Shown here piece by piece: positions 27,630-36,187 of a stretch of DNA of 64,000 nt. Origin of the DNA: Clostridiales bacterium (GTDB lineage Bacteria > Bacillota > Clostridia > Saccharofermentanales > Saccharofermentanaceae); assembly GCA_017962145.1 (NCBI GenBank), contig JAGCVX010000012.1, forward strand, positions 1 through 64,000. Direction: 5' to 3'. The number at the start of each line of letters is the position of its first letter. Position 1 is the first letter of the stretch. Position numbers and translations under genes: made by a program. The notes under the pieces are model-generated. The model made no database searches. It was not told the origin of the DNA and saw only the letters and a program-made list of their open reading frames with translations.

Positions 27630-27654
27630 GAATACTATACAAAAGATAGTATTC
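27630..27654 (+). promoter_or_regulatory. Perfect 9-bp hairpin just before the ribosome site
   Basis: GAATACTAT (27630-27638), seven-base loop ACAAAAG, ATAGTATTC (27646-27654). It ends about six bases before AAAGGAGG. It could control translation or mRNA stability, or be a DNA operator; the sequence does not decide. Confidence 0.45.
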
Positions 27655-27672
27655 CCATCAAAGGAGGTCCAT

Positions 27673-28494
27673 ATGAAAAAGTGTCCAGATTGTGGTATGA
27701 CCATTGCGAATCAGGCCATCCGTTGCCCGAAATGTAAGTATGACTTTACTGATGGTGCCGGAAATGTTGTAGGCGCACCCACATCTTCCTCTTCGTCCTC
27801 TGGTTCCACATCGGTAGCAAAAGGCAGCAAGCCGTCAGGCGGTGGATTCATGCCGATGATCATGGTTACCAAAGATAATGTTGACGAACTTTATAATGAC
27901 CTTAAGTCCAAGATCATCAAGAGAAAGACCGAATTCGATCACTTCATTGATTTTCTTGAGAACCGTACATCCTGGCTGACAGCTCCGGCAGAGATCGAAG
28001 GACCTCTCGCATTTGAAAAGGGTCTTCTGATCCACTCTGTTGGCGTAGCAAAGCAGCTCCTGCGTATCAAGGATACTCTGATGCCGCAGCTGGATGACGA
28101 GTCCGCTATCGTTATGGCACTTTTCCATGATGTAGGTAAAGTCGGCGTAGAAGGCAAGCCTCTCTTCCTCCTCGAAGAAAAGAGCACCACTTCTACACTG
28201 GGTCTGTCCTTCGGTGGACGTTCCCTCTCCGTCGCTCCGACATATTCCATCAACCCGAAGCTGGTTCACATGAGTGTTGGTGTTAGAAGCCTGTTCCTGG
28301 TTTCCCAGTACATGCTCCTCTCCGATGATGAAGCTCAGGCCATCAGCTATCAGGAAGATATGCAGCTCATAGATGGTAAGGAGAATCCGTACACGATGAT
28401 CCTTCAGGCAGCTAACAACTGGCAGACCAAGATCTATGAGAACGAAGAAGTAGTAAAGCAGTATAACTTTACTTCTTCAGTAGCCAAAGAATAA
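27673..28494 (+). CDS. Zinc-ribbon / HD-domain protein
   Basis: 273 aa from the ATG at 27673, with AAAGGAGG upstream; the frame is open further up but that part is 5' UTR. N-terminal zinc ribbon with C4, C7, C18, C21, a Ser/Gly-rich linker (about 37-60), then an HD-type fold with LIHSVGV and ALFHDVGKVG, the His-Asp metal motif. HD proteins are often phosphohydrolases of nucleotides; here the substrate is unknown. Monocistronic with its own promoter and terminator. Confidence 0.82.
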   Translation: MKKCPDCGMTIANQAIRCPKCKYDFTDGAGNVVGAPTSSSSSSGSTSVAKGSKPSGGGFMPMIMVTKDNVDELYNDLKSKIIKRKTEFDHFIDFLENRTSWLTAPAEIEGPLAFEKGLLIHSVGVAKQLLRIKDTLMPQLDDESAIVMALFHDVGKVGVEGKPLFLLEEKSTTSTLGLSFGGRSLSVAPTYSINPKLVHMSVGVRSLFLVSQYMLLSDDEAQAISYQEDMQLIDGKENPYTMILQAANNWQTKIYENEEVVKQYNFTSSVAKE

Positions 28495-28524
28495 TATACT
28501 TCAGTTTCTTTTTCCTTTCTTTTT

Positions 28525-28563
28525 CACCCCGGTGTTTCTCCTTTCTCACCGGGGTGTTTTTTT
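28525..28563 (+). terminator. Terminator after the HD gene
   Basis: Perfect 10-bp stem CACCCCGGTG/CACCGGGGTG followed by seven T. Confidence 0.92.
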
Positions 28564-28568
28564 GCCCG

Positions 28569-28605
28569 AAAAAAGAAAGAACGGAAAGATCATTTCCGTT
28601 CTTTC
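28569..28605 (-). terminator. Terminator after the lipoprotein gene
   Basis: Perfect 13-bp stem (28575-28587 with 28593-28605), loop GATCA, followed on the minus strand by TTTTTT. On the plus strand a weaker T-rich stretch follows, so it may work both ways. Confidence 0.85.
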
Positions 28606-28671
28606 TTTCTGTCTATTTTCCGCAGGCTGCCTGTGCGTGGAGCAAACCTGAATGCGGCTTAGTAATTTGAT

Positions 28672-29391
28672 TCAGATCCTTTCGTATTCGGTGATCACCC
28701 AGGATCCGGTTGCGCATGAAGCGATGATACGCTTGGTCTCAGGGAGATTCTCTCCGGAGCCGTCATCGACGATGATCTCAAGTTCCATGGTATCATCCTG
28801 GATATCCATGAAATTCACCTGGATCGATCCGCTTCCGAAAGCCTTTTCTTCCTGTGGCTCTACCGTTACAGTCGCACCGGTCCAATTCTCACGAAGGATA
28901 TATTCCAGAGCTTTCTGCTCAACATGAGTCAGATAAGTTGTTCCGCCAAAAGCAATCTCCCACAGGTTGTTCTCATCCGGTTTGGTCGAAGGGAACATGC
29001 CCGAGATCTGGGCTACCAGGAAATCCACGTTATTGGCTCGTCTCTCACGGACAGCGATCTTATTGATTCCGGAAAACTGGGATGGATAAGAATCCAGTAT
29101 ATATCCGTCATAGGATACTTCCACCAGCATGCCCGGCACCAGTGTCGTACTGCTTACCGGAGAATCATCCTGATCGAAAACAGGCTGACCGGCAAGGGAG
29201 AAAACATAAAGAGAAGGCTCGTCACTTTCCGGATCGATCGCATAACATGTCTGACCACGTTTATATACGATCTCCATGTGGCGCTTCGCGCTCACAGAAG
29301 AAGTCTGGGTGAGTGATTTTTTCTTACAGGAAGTTAGAGACAAAAGCATAACCAGAACCAGAAGGAAACTTATGATCCGCTGTTTTTGCAT
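28672..29391 (-). CDS. Lipoprotein of unknown function
   Basis: 239 aa. Lipoprotein signal peptide with lipobox LTSC (Cys22), then KKKS. The exported part has no recognised domain; it is acidic with beta-type segments such as PGMLVEVSYDGYIL, which resemble OB or ubiquitin-like strands, but I do not assign a fold. Single gene between two terminators and tRNA genes. Ends with ATGSWVITEYERI. Confidence 0.8.
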   Translation of the reverse strand: MQKQRIISFLLVLVMLLSLTSCKKKSLTQTSSVSAKRHMEIVYKRGQTCYAIDPESDEPSLYVFSLAGQPVFDQDDSPVSSTTLVPGMLVEVSYDGYILDSYPSQFSGINKIAVRERRANNVDFLVAQISGMFPSTKPDENNLWEIAFGGTTYLTHVEQKALEYILRENWTGATVTVEPQEEKAFGSGSIQVNFMDIQDDTMELEIIVDDGSGENLPETKRIIASCATGSWVITEYERI

Positions 29392-29516
29392 CGCCTGTCA
29401 CCTCCTTACTGAGCCCTTCTCCGGCATTTTCATTACACTACTTAAATTTTACAGATGACATGTTGCTAAACTATGAATTCAGTGTGTATTTTGATTTAAG
29501 GAAAAGGCCGAGAAGT

Positions 29517-29545
29517 TTGACATCTCCAGCGTTTTCTGGCAAAAT
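29517..29545 (+). promoter_or_regulatory. Promoter of tRNA-Gly
   Basis: TTGACA (29517-29522), 17 bp, CAAAAT (29540-29545), 29 bp before the tRNA. Confidence 0.6.
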
Positions 29546-29574
29546 CCATCTTGTGGCGCAAACCACTGAAACAC

Positions 29575-29648
29575 GCGGGTATAGTTCATCGGTAGAACGT
29601 CAGCTTCCCAAGCTGAACAGGAGGGTTCGACTCCCTTTATCCGCTCCA
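29575..29648 (+). tRNA. tRNA-Gly (anticodon CCC)
   Basis: 74 nt including encoded CCA. Acceptor arms GCGGGTA and TATCCGC pair, the anticodon stem TCAGC/GCTGA encloses TTCCCAA (anticodon CCC), and the T arm GAGGGTTCGACTCCC is standard. Reads GGG codons; a UCC isoacceptor would be expected elsewhere in the genome. Confidence 0.95.
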
Positions 29649-29700
29649 GAAAAAGCTTCTGCCTGACGTGTGAATTGTCTTCCAGAAGTTTTTCTTTTTG
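29648..29700 (+). terminator. Terminator after tRNA-Gly
   Basis: AGAAAAAGCTTCTG pairs with CAGAAGTTTTTCT with one bulge, followed by TTTTT. Hence the two tRNA genes appear to be separate transcripts. Confidence 0.65.
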
Positions 29701-29729
29701 AGGCACTTTCCCAAGGTGCATGTTTTATC

Positions 29730-29758
29730 TTGACTTTTTGCTTCATAGATGGCAAACT
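29730..29758 (+). promoter_or_regulatory. Promoter of tRNA-Thr
   Basis: TTGACT (29730-29735), 17 bp, CAAACT (29753-29758). The atypical CAAA-T -10 resembles the one before tRNA-Gly. Confidence 0.5.
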
Positions 29759-29792
29759 GTATGACGTGCTTCGAAGACGCGCAAGCGTATTT

Positions 29793-29868
29793 GCCTTTAT
29801 AGCTCAGTAGGTAGAGCGCATCCATGGTAAGGATGAGGTCACCAGTTCGATCCTGGTTAAAGGCTCCA
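29793..29868 (+). tRNA. tRNA-Thr (anticodon GGT)
   Basis: 76 nt including encoded CCA. Acceptor GCCTTTA/TAAAGGC, D arm TAGCTCAGTAGGTAGAGC, anticodon stem CATCC/GGATG around ATGGTAA (anticodon GGT), T arm CCAGTTCGATCCTGG. Reads ACC and ACU. Confidence 0.95.
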
Positions 29869-29879
29869 CAAAAAGAAAA

Positions 29880-29909
29880 GAAGTCTCGTGATTCGGGACT
29901 TCTTTTTTT
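29880..29909 (+). terminator. Terminator after tRNA-Thr
   Basis: GAAGTCTCG/CGGGACTTC stem with a five-base loop followed by seven T. Confidence 0.85.
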
Positions 29910-29933
29910 GTCTTGTATGACTCCGATAAAATG

Positions 29934-30716
29934 TTAATCGCGGTATGTCTGATATGCTTTCACATAAAGATTCATGATGATCTTTACGATCCGGTTCGGC
30001 CAGAATTTGCGGAACATATCCACATCTTCCGCGACACGTTTCTGGTCACTGATATATGCCATGGATGTTGCTTCAGGATGGATCCGGTAATAGGCCAGAG
30101 GCTTTTTTACATACACGAATCTTTCCTTGTAACCGGCAAACTTCAAAAACGTATCCCAATCCAGTGAATACCGAAGCGAAGAAGTAAACACATCCCCGTC
30201 TATCTTCTGCATATTGTACATTACAGTAGGACAGCAGATACAGTTTCCGAGGGACAGCATTCTCTTTTTGAAAAAGCGGCTTTCGGCCAGTGCCGGAAAA
30301 CACATAGGATACCGAAGGATTCGACGCAATCTGCAGTTTCTGTCTATGGAGATCTCTCCGTGAATGATCGGACGGTAATCCGAAAAGGCCATGATCGCAT
30401 CCGGATATTTCCCGACTTTTTTGAGCATATCCGCAACGTAATTCTCGTTGTAAATATCGTCCTGATGCGCGACGGTTACCCAGTCAGCATCTGCCTGTCT
30501 GCAAGCAAAATTCCAGTCATCCTGAATATCGCTTTTCCCCTCTCGGATCACATAGGGCAGACCATGCCGTTCAGCGATATCTTTTATAAACTCGCAGGGA
30601 GTGGATGTGCAAACGATGGTCGGAGACTTCACAGTCTGCTTTTCAAGAGACTGGATACATGCTTCCAGATGCTGTGATTCTTTGTATGCACAGATTACAA
30701 AAGCGTGTTTGATCAA
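29934..30716 (-). CDS. Family 2 glycosyltransferase
   Basis: 260 aa. N-terminal GT-A fold start FVICAYKESQHLEACIQSL, with the acidic metal/sugar motif in VAHQDDIYN near residue 90. No TM, so cytoplasmic or membrane-peripheral; it would transfer a nucleotide-sugar residue to a surface polysaccharide or similar acceptor. It stands alone between tRNA genes and a zinc-ribbon gene, with no polysaccharide cluster around it, so the acceptor cannot be inferred. Confidence 0.85.
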   Translation of the reverse strand: MIKHAFVICAYKESQHLEACIQSLEKQTVKSPTIVCTSTPCEFIKDIAERHGLPYVIREGKSDIQDDWNFACRQADADWVTVAHQDDIYNENYVADMLKKVGKYPDAIMAFSDYRPIIHGEISIDRNCRLRRILRYPMCFPALAESRFFKKRMLSLGNCICCPTVMYNMQKIDGDVFTSSLRYSLDWDTFLKFAGYKERFVYVKKPLAYYRIHPEATSMAYISDQKRVAEDVDMFRKFWPNRIVKIIMNLYVKAYQTYRD

Positions 30717-30912
30717 GCTTCACCCTCCAACCACCAAAAAGATTTAATTCTTTTTTGATCCTCCAATTCATTAAAATATAAATGCTACATTATTTCAATA
30801 ATCATAATTATTTCAATATTCATAGCATTTTAAACGATTATACGTTCGTGTATAATAACAGAGATGACAAACTCATGCGCAAAAACGCAGTGACTTCAGA
30901 TGGAGGTTGACT
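30717..30912 (+). promoter_or_regulatory. AT-rich upstream region of the zinc-ribbon membrane gene with a direct repeat
   Basis: TTATTTCAATA occurs twice at 30790-30800 and 30808-30818 (18-bp period). A -10 TATAAT is at 30851-30856, with only a weak -35 (TTTTAA, 30828-30833). The repeat lies upstream of the core promoter, as an activator or repressor site would. Confidence 0.4.
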
Positions 30913-31413
30913 ATGAAGAGATGTGCAAAATGCAATGCCCGAAATGTAGATACCGCAGTTGTCTGCAAGAGTTGTGGAGCGTCCTTGTCGAACTGTCCCA
31001 TCGTAGAAGATAACGAAGATATTCCGGTCGAATCCGCCAAGAAGAATAACGGCCCGATCGTTGCCATCATCCTCTCCCTGATCCTGATCGTTACCGGAGT
31101 CGCTCGTGGCGCGCTTCAGCTTGATCCTGAAGAAGAAGGCTTCCGTCTCTTTTTCTTCAACATCGTATTCGTTCATATCGCGGTCTCCGCAGTCATCCTC
31201 GCGATCTGCATCTACTGCCTGAGAAGGCTTTTCGTGATCCGACCCGTTCCGATGCGAAATGCATTCGCCCTGATGCTTACGGTATTCTGCTGCATCCTCT
31301 TTTTCCTCGATATTCTCTCTCTTCCGGGACTGATCAAGGAATATAAGACATACAAAGACGCAGGTGTCTACGTAAGTTATATCGAAGCCGCCGAGGCCGA
31401 AGTCGGAAAATAA
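30913..31413 (+). CDS. Zinc-ribbon membrane protein of unknown function
   Basis: 166 aa from the ATG at 30913, with TGGAGG seven bases upstream. N-terminal zinc ribbon with C4, C7, C18, C21, an acidic stretch, then three likely TM segments (about 48-67, 82-104 and 118-142), and a C-terminal tail ending SYIEAAEAEVGK. The ribbon would face the cytoplasm. Proteins of this layout are common in Clostridia; function is not known. Its zinc ribbon resembles that of the HD protein at 27673. Confidence 0.75.
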   Translation: MKRCAKCNARNVDTAVVCKSCGASLSNCPIVEDNEDIPVESAKKNNGPIVAIILSLILIVTGVARGALQLDPEEEGFRLFFFNIVFVHIAVSAVILAICIYCLRRLFVIRPVPMRNAFALMLTVFCCILFFLDILSLPGLIKEYKTYKDAGVYVSYIEAAEAEVGK

Positions 31414-31482
31414 CACCCGTTTCCTCCGGATCGACTGTGATACAATGGAAATATCAGATCACAAGAAAACGGGGGCGGTCTT

Positions 31483-32232
31483 ATGGCATCTTTTGAAGAA
31501 AGAATAGAAAAACTTCAAGCAATTCTCGACGAAGCAAAAAGTGTCGTATTCTTCGGTGGCGCCGGCGTATCGACGGAAAGCGGTATCCCGGATTTCCGAA
31601 GCAAAGACGGTCTTTATAACCAGCACGACGTGCAGTTCGACAAATACCCTCCGGAATATCTTTTAAGCCACAGCTGTCTTTACGATCAGCCGAAAGTATT
31701 TTTCGAGTATTATCGTCAGAAGATGGACTGCCGCACGATCGAACCGAATATCACCCACATCAAACTCGCGGAGATGGAAAAGGCAGGAAAACTGACCTGC
31801 GTCATCACGCAGAATATCGATGGTCTGCATCAGAAAGCAGGAAGCAAGAAGGTCTTTGAAGTACACGGCACGACACAGCGCGTCTACTGTGACCATTGTG
31901 GGAAAGAATATCCTTACGACATCCTCTTTACATCGACCGCACCGGTTCCGCACTGCAACTGCGGCGGCATGCTGCGTCCGGATGTTACGCTCTACGAAGA
32001 AAGTCTTCCGCACGAAGCCTGGGATGGCGCGACGATGGCTCTGGCCAAGGCAGATGTATTCATCATCGGCGGTACTTCCCTTACGGTCTATCCGGCAAAT
32101 ACACTGACCCATTATTTCCGCGGCAAGCACCTGATCATCATGAACAGGGACGAGACCGCGCAGGATCGGTATGCCGAGATCGTCTTCCACGAAAGCCTCG
32201 GAGAGATCTTTAAGAAGATCCGCGTGAACTAA
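31483..32232 (+). CDS. cobB: NAD-dependent protein deacetylase, sirtuin family
   Basis: 249 aa. Seen: FFGGAGVSTESGIPDFR at about 23-39, TQNIDGLHQKAGS near 108 with the catalytic His in VHGTTQR, zinc cysteines in YCDHCGKEY and HCNCGG, and GGTSLTVYPA. Removes acyl groups from lysines using NAD. Preceded by GGGGGCGG. Ends 2 nt from the convergent ABC-F gene. Confidence 0.94.
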   Translation: MASFEERIEKLQAILDEAKSVVFFGGAGVSTESGIPDFRSKDGLYNQHDVQFDKYPPEYLLSHSCLYDQPKVFFEYYRQKMDCRTIEPNITHIKLAEMEKAGKLTCVITQNIDGLHQKAGSKKVFEVHGTTQRVYCDHCGKEYPYDILFTSTAPVPHCNCGGMLRPDVTLYEESLPHEAWDGATMALAKADVFIIGGTSLTVYPANTLTHYFRGKHLIIMNRDETAQDRYAEIVFHESLGEIFKKIRVN

Positions 32233-32234
32233 AA

Positions 32235-33839
32235 CTACTTTTCTGCTCTCGCTTCTCTTTGTGCCTCTAAGTATTCATCGTATGTAGTACGCTTATCGAT
32301 CAGGCCTTCCGGCGTGATCTCCATGATGCGGTTTGCGATCGAGTCGACAAACTGGTGGTCATGCGAGGTAAAGAGCAGTGCGCCCTTAAATGCCTTGACG
32401 CCTTCGTTGAGCGCGGTGATCGCTTCGAGATCGAGATGGTTCGTCGGGTCATCCAGAAGAAGGACATTGGATCCGGAAAGCATCATGCGGGAAAGCATGC
32501 AGCGCACCTTCTCTCCTCCCGAAAGGACCTTCGCTTCTTTGAGTGCTTCTTCACCGGAGAAAAGCATTCTTCCCAAATATCCACGGATAAAGGTCTCGTT
32601 CTGGTCTTTCGAGAACTGACGCAGCCAGTCGACAAGCGATAATTCGCATCCGTCGAAAAATGCACTGTTGTCTTTCGGCAGGTACGACTGGGTCGTTGTG
32701 ATGCCCCACTTGAACTCGCCTTCATCCGGTTCCATCTCCCCTGCGAGGATCGAAAGAAGTGTCGTATTCGCGACTTCGTCTTCTCCGACAAAAGCGATGC
32801 GGTCATCTCGTTCCATAGTAAAGGAGATGTTGTTGAGCACTTTTCTTCCGTTGATCGTCTTACTGATGCCTGTTACGAAAAGGCAGTCATTTCCGATCTC
32901 ACGATCCATCGAGAAGCTGATGAACGGATAGCGGCGGGAAGACTGAAGGACTTCCGGAAGTTCCAGATTCTCCAGAAGCTTCTTTCTGGATGTAGCCTGA
33001 CGGGACTTACTGGCATTGGCCGAGAAGCGTGCGATAAAGTCCTGCAGTTCTTTGCGTCTGGCTTCGATCTTCTTCGTCTGATCCTTTAACTGACGAAGCG
33101 AAAGCTGGGTATATTCATACCAGAAGTCGTAGTTGCCCTGAAAGAGCGTGACCTTACTGTAGTCGATATCCACGATATGCGTGCAGACTTTGTTGAGGAA
33201 GTGACGGTCATGGGAGACGACGAGGACCGTGTTCTCATAATCCATCAGGTAATTCTCCAGCCAGTTGACGGTCTCCAGATCGAGGTGGTTCGTCGGCTCG
33301 TCGAGAAGAAGGACGTCCGGGTCGCCGAAAAGCGCCTGAGCCAGAAGGACTTTTACCTTCTGACCACCTGTGAGGTCGGCCATGGGATGCTCATACATAT
33401 CTTCGCCGAAACCCAGGCTCTGAAGGAGCATTTCGGCGTTGCTTTCGGCGGACCAGCCGTCGAGCTCGGCAAATTCACCTTCGAGTTCACCGAGGATGAT
33501 GCCGTCTTCGTCGTTAAAGTCGGTCTTGCTGTAGAGACGTTCCTTTTCCTTCATGATCTCATAGAGACGCTTGTGGCCCATGATGACCGTCTCTCTTATA
33601 TTAAATTCATCATATTTAAAGTGGTCCTGCTCGAGCACGCTCATGCGCTCGCCCTGACCGAGGGTAACGAAGCCCTTGCTGGACTCGACCTCCCCGGAGA
33701 GGATCTTGAGGAAAGTGGACTTACCCGCGCCATTGGCACCGATAATGCCGTAGCAGTTCCCCTTCGTAAAAGTAATATTCACATCTTCGAACAATGTGCG
33801 GCCACCGAATCTCAGTGTCACACCGGATACATCCAGCAT
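32235..33839 (-). CDS. ABC-F family ATPase with a degenerate second nucleotide site
   Basis: 534 aa, two ABC domains and no TM, joined by the P-site linker (about 235-300) of ABC-F proteins, which act on ribosomes. Domain 1 is intact: GANGAGKST near residue 35, LTGGQKVK, LLLDEPTNHLD. In domain 2 the Walker A segment reads GEDEVANTTL, with Asn for Lys, and the Walker B reads LLLDDPTNHLD with Asp for the catalytic Glu. The overall look is YkpA/YbiT-like. Antibiotic-resistance function is not implied. Confidence 0.9.
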   Translation of the reverse strand: MLDVSGVTLRFGGRTLFEDVNITFTKGNCYGIIGANGAGKSTFLKILSGEVESSKGFVTLGQGERMSVLEQDHFKYDEFNIRETVIMGHKRLYEIMKEKERLYSKTDFNDEDGIILGELEGEFAELDGWSAESNAEMLLQSLGFGEDMYEHPMADLTGGQKVKVLLAQALFGDPDVLLLDEPTNHLDLETVNWLENYLMDYENTVLVVSHDRHFLNKVCTHIVDIDYSKVTLFQGNYDFWYEYTQLSLRQLKDQTKKIEARRKELQDFIARFSANASKSRQATSRKKLLENLELPEVLQSSRRYPFISFSMDREIGNDCLFVTGISKTINGRKVLNNISFTMERDDRIAFVGEDEVANTTLLSILAGEMEPDEGEFKWGITTTQSYLPKDNSAFFDGCELSLVDWLRQFSKDQNETFIRGYLGRMLFSGEEALKEAKVLSGGEKVRCMLSRMMLSGSNVLLLDDPTNHLDLEAITALNEGVKAFKGALLFTSHDHQFVDSIANRIMEITPEGLIDKRTTYDEYLEAQREARAEK

Positions 33840-34023
33840 CTTCTTTCCCCTGCTTTCCCGCGTTACTTCACGCCGCCCTCCTGTTACGATGGCAGCGAAT
33901 GCATTATAATATGAAGTAACCTGTAATTAATTTAGAATAATCTTTTGCCGTGTCATAGTACCGAAAAACAGGCGTTTTCGTCAACACTTTTGAATTCTTT
34001 TTTTGAATATGTCAAATTTGTAA
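33840..34023. promoter_or_regulatory. Divergent upstream region, ABC-F and amidase genes
   Basis: Minus strand: a TATAAT -10 at 33903-33908 for the ABC-F gene, without a good -35. Plus-strand signals begin at 34024. No gene seen in this stretch. Confidence 0.4.
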
Positions 34024-34051
34024 TTTACAAGCGGAAGATTATGCGTATACT
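34024..34051 (+). promoter_or_regulatory. Promoter of the amidase gene
   Basis: TTTACA (34024-34029), 16 bp, TATACT (34046-34051), 27 bp before the ATG. Confidence 0.65.
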
Positions 34052-34078
34052 ATAGATGCACTTTAAGAGAGGAACGAA

Positions 34079-35278
34079 ATGAAAAACAACCAACCACACT
34101 CGGGCGACGATATGGGCGGGACCAAAGCCAATACAACCCAAACCTATTCCCAAACTCCCCGCTCCGTCCGAAACAAAACCAAGTGTGCCCGTCGAGTAAG
34201 CGTCGGATTGATTCTCTTACTTCTACTCGTTCTTGGTGGCGGCGTGTATATCCTCTACCGCACGGGCCAATTAAACAGGTTACGCCCGCATACTGATTCT
34301 TCTTCGTCCTCAGAATCGGATGCAAAAGGGCTCCCTGATATAGGTAACCTAGGGATGTCACCCACCTCGGCAGGTTTTAAGCAACCTACCGCGGATGGGG
34401 ACCTTTCCGGTTACATCATCATCTTAGATCCGGGTCACGGTGGAAAAGACGAAGGCTGCGGATATCCCTTTAACAGTTCCAAATACTTTGAAAAAGACAT
34501 TAATCTTTCTATCGCCCAGAAAGTCTGCACTGAACTGCAGAGTCGGGGTGCTGTTGTTTATATGCTCAGAGAAGATGACAGCTGGATCTCTCTTTACTCC
34601 AGACTTGCCCAGACTCACATGATCTGCATGGACATCCTCGAGGAAAACAACGCTCTTCCCTTTTCTGAAAAGCGCGCCGCCGAGCTTCGCACGCTTCTTC
34701 AGCAGTCCGTTCTGATCAACGACGACAGCGTTGCTTCCGGCGGTATGGGCATCATGGTCGGATCCGGCGTCGGAGAAGAACTCGAAGAACTGATGGAGAT
34801 GGAGTATCAGCTCGAAAATGTACTTTTCATCTCGATCCACTTAAATTCCAGTGAAAGCTATACATACCACGGCGCACAGGTGTATTTTGTCACCGATACG
34901 TCCGTGATCTCGAGCGAAAAGAACCAGCAGAAAAGCAATTCCGAGTTCCAGCGCGATGACTTTCCGATCCGCGACGAGTATTATGGAAGAAAGAACGAGG
35001 AAAACCGCCTTCTGGCCAACTGCATGTACGACTGCATCGTCGAAGATATACCGGATCTGGCTACAAACGGAGACAAAATCGCCGCCGACAACTATGCCGT
35101 GCTCCGCGAGCATGGTCTGGTCGGTGTCCTGGTGGAAGTTGCTTTCCTGTCGGATACCGGGGATCGGGAATTTCTTCTTGAAGACAGCAACCTCGAAAAA
35201 GTCGCAGTCTCGATCGCCGACGGCATCGTAAGATATTATGAACAGCTGCCGTCAATAAGTGCTGAAAAAAGCGAGTAA
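34079..35278 (+). CDS. Membrane-anchored N-acetylmuramoyl-L-alanine amidase
   Basis: 399 aa. Cytoplasmic polar start, one TM at about 41-61, a short Ser-rich linker, then an Amidase_3 domain from about 115. Zinc ligands and catalytic residues are visible: LDPGHGGKDEG, SISIHLNSSES and the Glu in VEVAFLSD. It cuts the amide bond between MurNAc and the stem peptide outside the cell. Between the first Glu and second His lies an insertion of about 60-100 residues (around 175-250) that may regulate access. Followed 14 nt later by an SDR gene. Confidence 0.92.
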   Translation: MKNNQPHSGDDMGGTKANTTQTYSQTPRSVRNKTKCARRVSVGLILLLLLVLGGGVYILYRTGQLNRLRPHTDSSSSSESDAKGLPDIGNLGMSPTSAGFKQPTADGDLSGYIIILDPGHGGKDEGCGYPFNSSKYFEKDINLSIAQKVCTELQSRGAVVYMLREDDSWISLYSRLAQTHMICMDILEENNALPFSEKRAAELRTLLQQSVLINDDSVASGGMGIMVGSGVGEELEELMEMEYQLENVLFISIHLNSSESYTYHGAQVYFVTDTSVISSEKNQQKSNSEFQRDDFPIRDEYYGRKNEENRLLANCMYDCIVEDIPDLATNGDKIAADNYAVLREHGLVGVLVEVAFLSDTGDREFLLEDSNLEKVAVSIADGIVRYYEQLPSISAEKSE

Positions 35279-35292
35279 GAAAGGAGCACTTC

Positions 35293-36105
35293 ATGAACAT
35301 CGCCATTATCACCGGTGCCTCTTCCGGCATGGGAGAAGAATTCACAAAACGTCTTGTGGCCGATATAGGTAAGTACACCTTCCCGTCGATCGACGAGATC
35401 TGGCTTGTCGCACGAAGCGAGAAGAAACTGAACGAACTGGTCTCTTCCCTTCCATCTGATAAGCTCCGTGCTGTTCCGCTGGATCTGACAGACCGCGCCG
35501 CCCTATCCGCCTTTTCCGAAAAACTCCAACAGGTCGATCCCGGGATCAGCCTTCTTATAAACTGCGCAGGCATGGGCAAATCCGGTGCATTTGCCACACA
35601 GACACTATCCGATGTGGATATGACACTCGACCTCAACTGCACTTCTCTTACGGAGCTGACACACATCTGTCTTCCTTACATGAAGAAACTCGGCGCCACG
35701 CTCCCGAAGAGAAAGGGACCGTGCATCATGAACATCGCGTCTTCGGCGGGATTCCTGCCGCAGCCGAACTTCGCGCTTTATGCCGCGAGCAAAGCCATGG
35801 TGATCTCCTTATCCCGTGCGATCAATCAGGAACTCGCATCATCGAACATTTCCGTGACCTGCATCTGTCCGGGTCCTTGCGATACGAATTTCATCAAGGT
35901 ATCGAAAAACGATCCTCAGGCGACCTTTACAGGCTTTAAAGCAAAGTTCGTGACCTCGGTCGAAAAACTGATCCCTGCATCGCTGAAGGCCACTTCCGCC
36001 CGAAAGAGCATGCTCGTCTTCGGCATGGGACAGAAGGCACTTCACCTGGCCTCGAAGATCGTTCCGACCAACGTGATATTGTTCTTCGAAAGGAAGATGT
36101 TGTAG
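35293..36105 (+). CDS. Short-chain dehydrogenase/reductase
   Basis: 270 aa. NAD(P)-binding TGASSGMGEEF near residue 7, NCAGMGKSG, the catalytic Ser in NIASSAGF near 145 and YAASKAM near 158. Substrate cannot be deduced; the C-terminal helix (VPTNVILFFERKML) could be membrane-associated. It follows the amidase gene after 14 nt with AAAGGAG, so both may share the promoter at 34024. Confidence 0.9.
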   Translation: MNIAIITGASSGMGEEFTKRLVADIGKYTFPSIDEIWLVARSEKKLNELVSSLPSDKLRAVPLDLTDRAALSAFSEKLQQVDPGISLLINCAGMGKSGAFATQTLSDVDMTLDLNCTSLTELTHICLPYMKKLGATLPKRKGPCIMNIASSAGFLPQPNFALYAASKAMVISLSRAINQELASSNISVTCICPGPCDTNFIKVSKNDPQATFTGFKAKFVTSVEKLIPASLKATSARKSMLVFGMGQKALHLASKIVPTNVILFFERKML

Positions 36106-36121
36106 AAGCAAGTTTTCGGGC

Positions 36122-36149
36122 AATTTTAATGTGAACGCATATTAAAATT
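36122..36149. repeat. Inverted repeat upstream of the PadR gene
   Basis: AATTTTAAT (36122-36130) and ATTAAAATT (36141-36149) are perfect 9-bp arms with a ten-base spacer and no following U run. It lies before the PadR promoter, so an operator is possible. Confidence 0.45.
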
Positions 36150-36187
36150 CCCACTTATTTCTGTAACATAAGTGATATAAAACCTAT

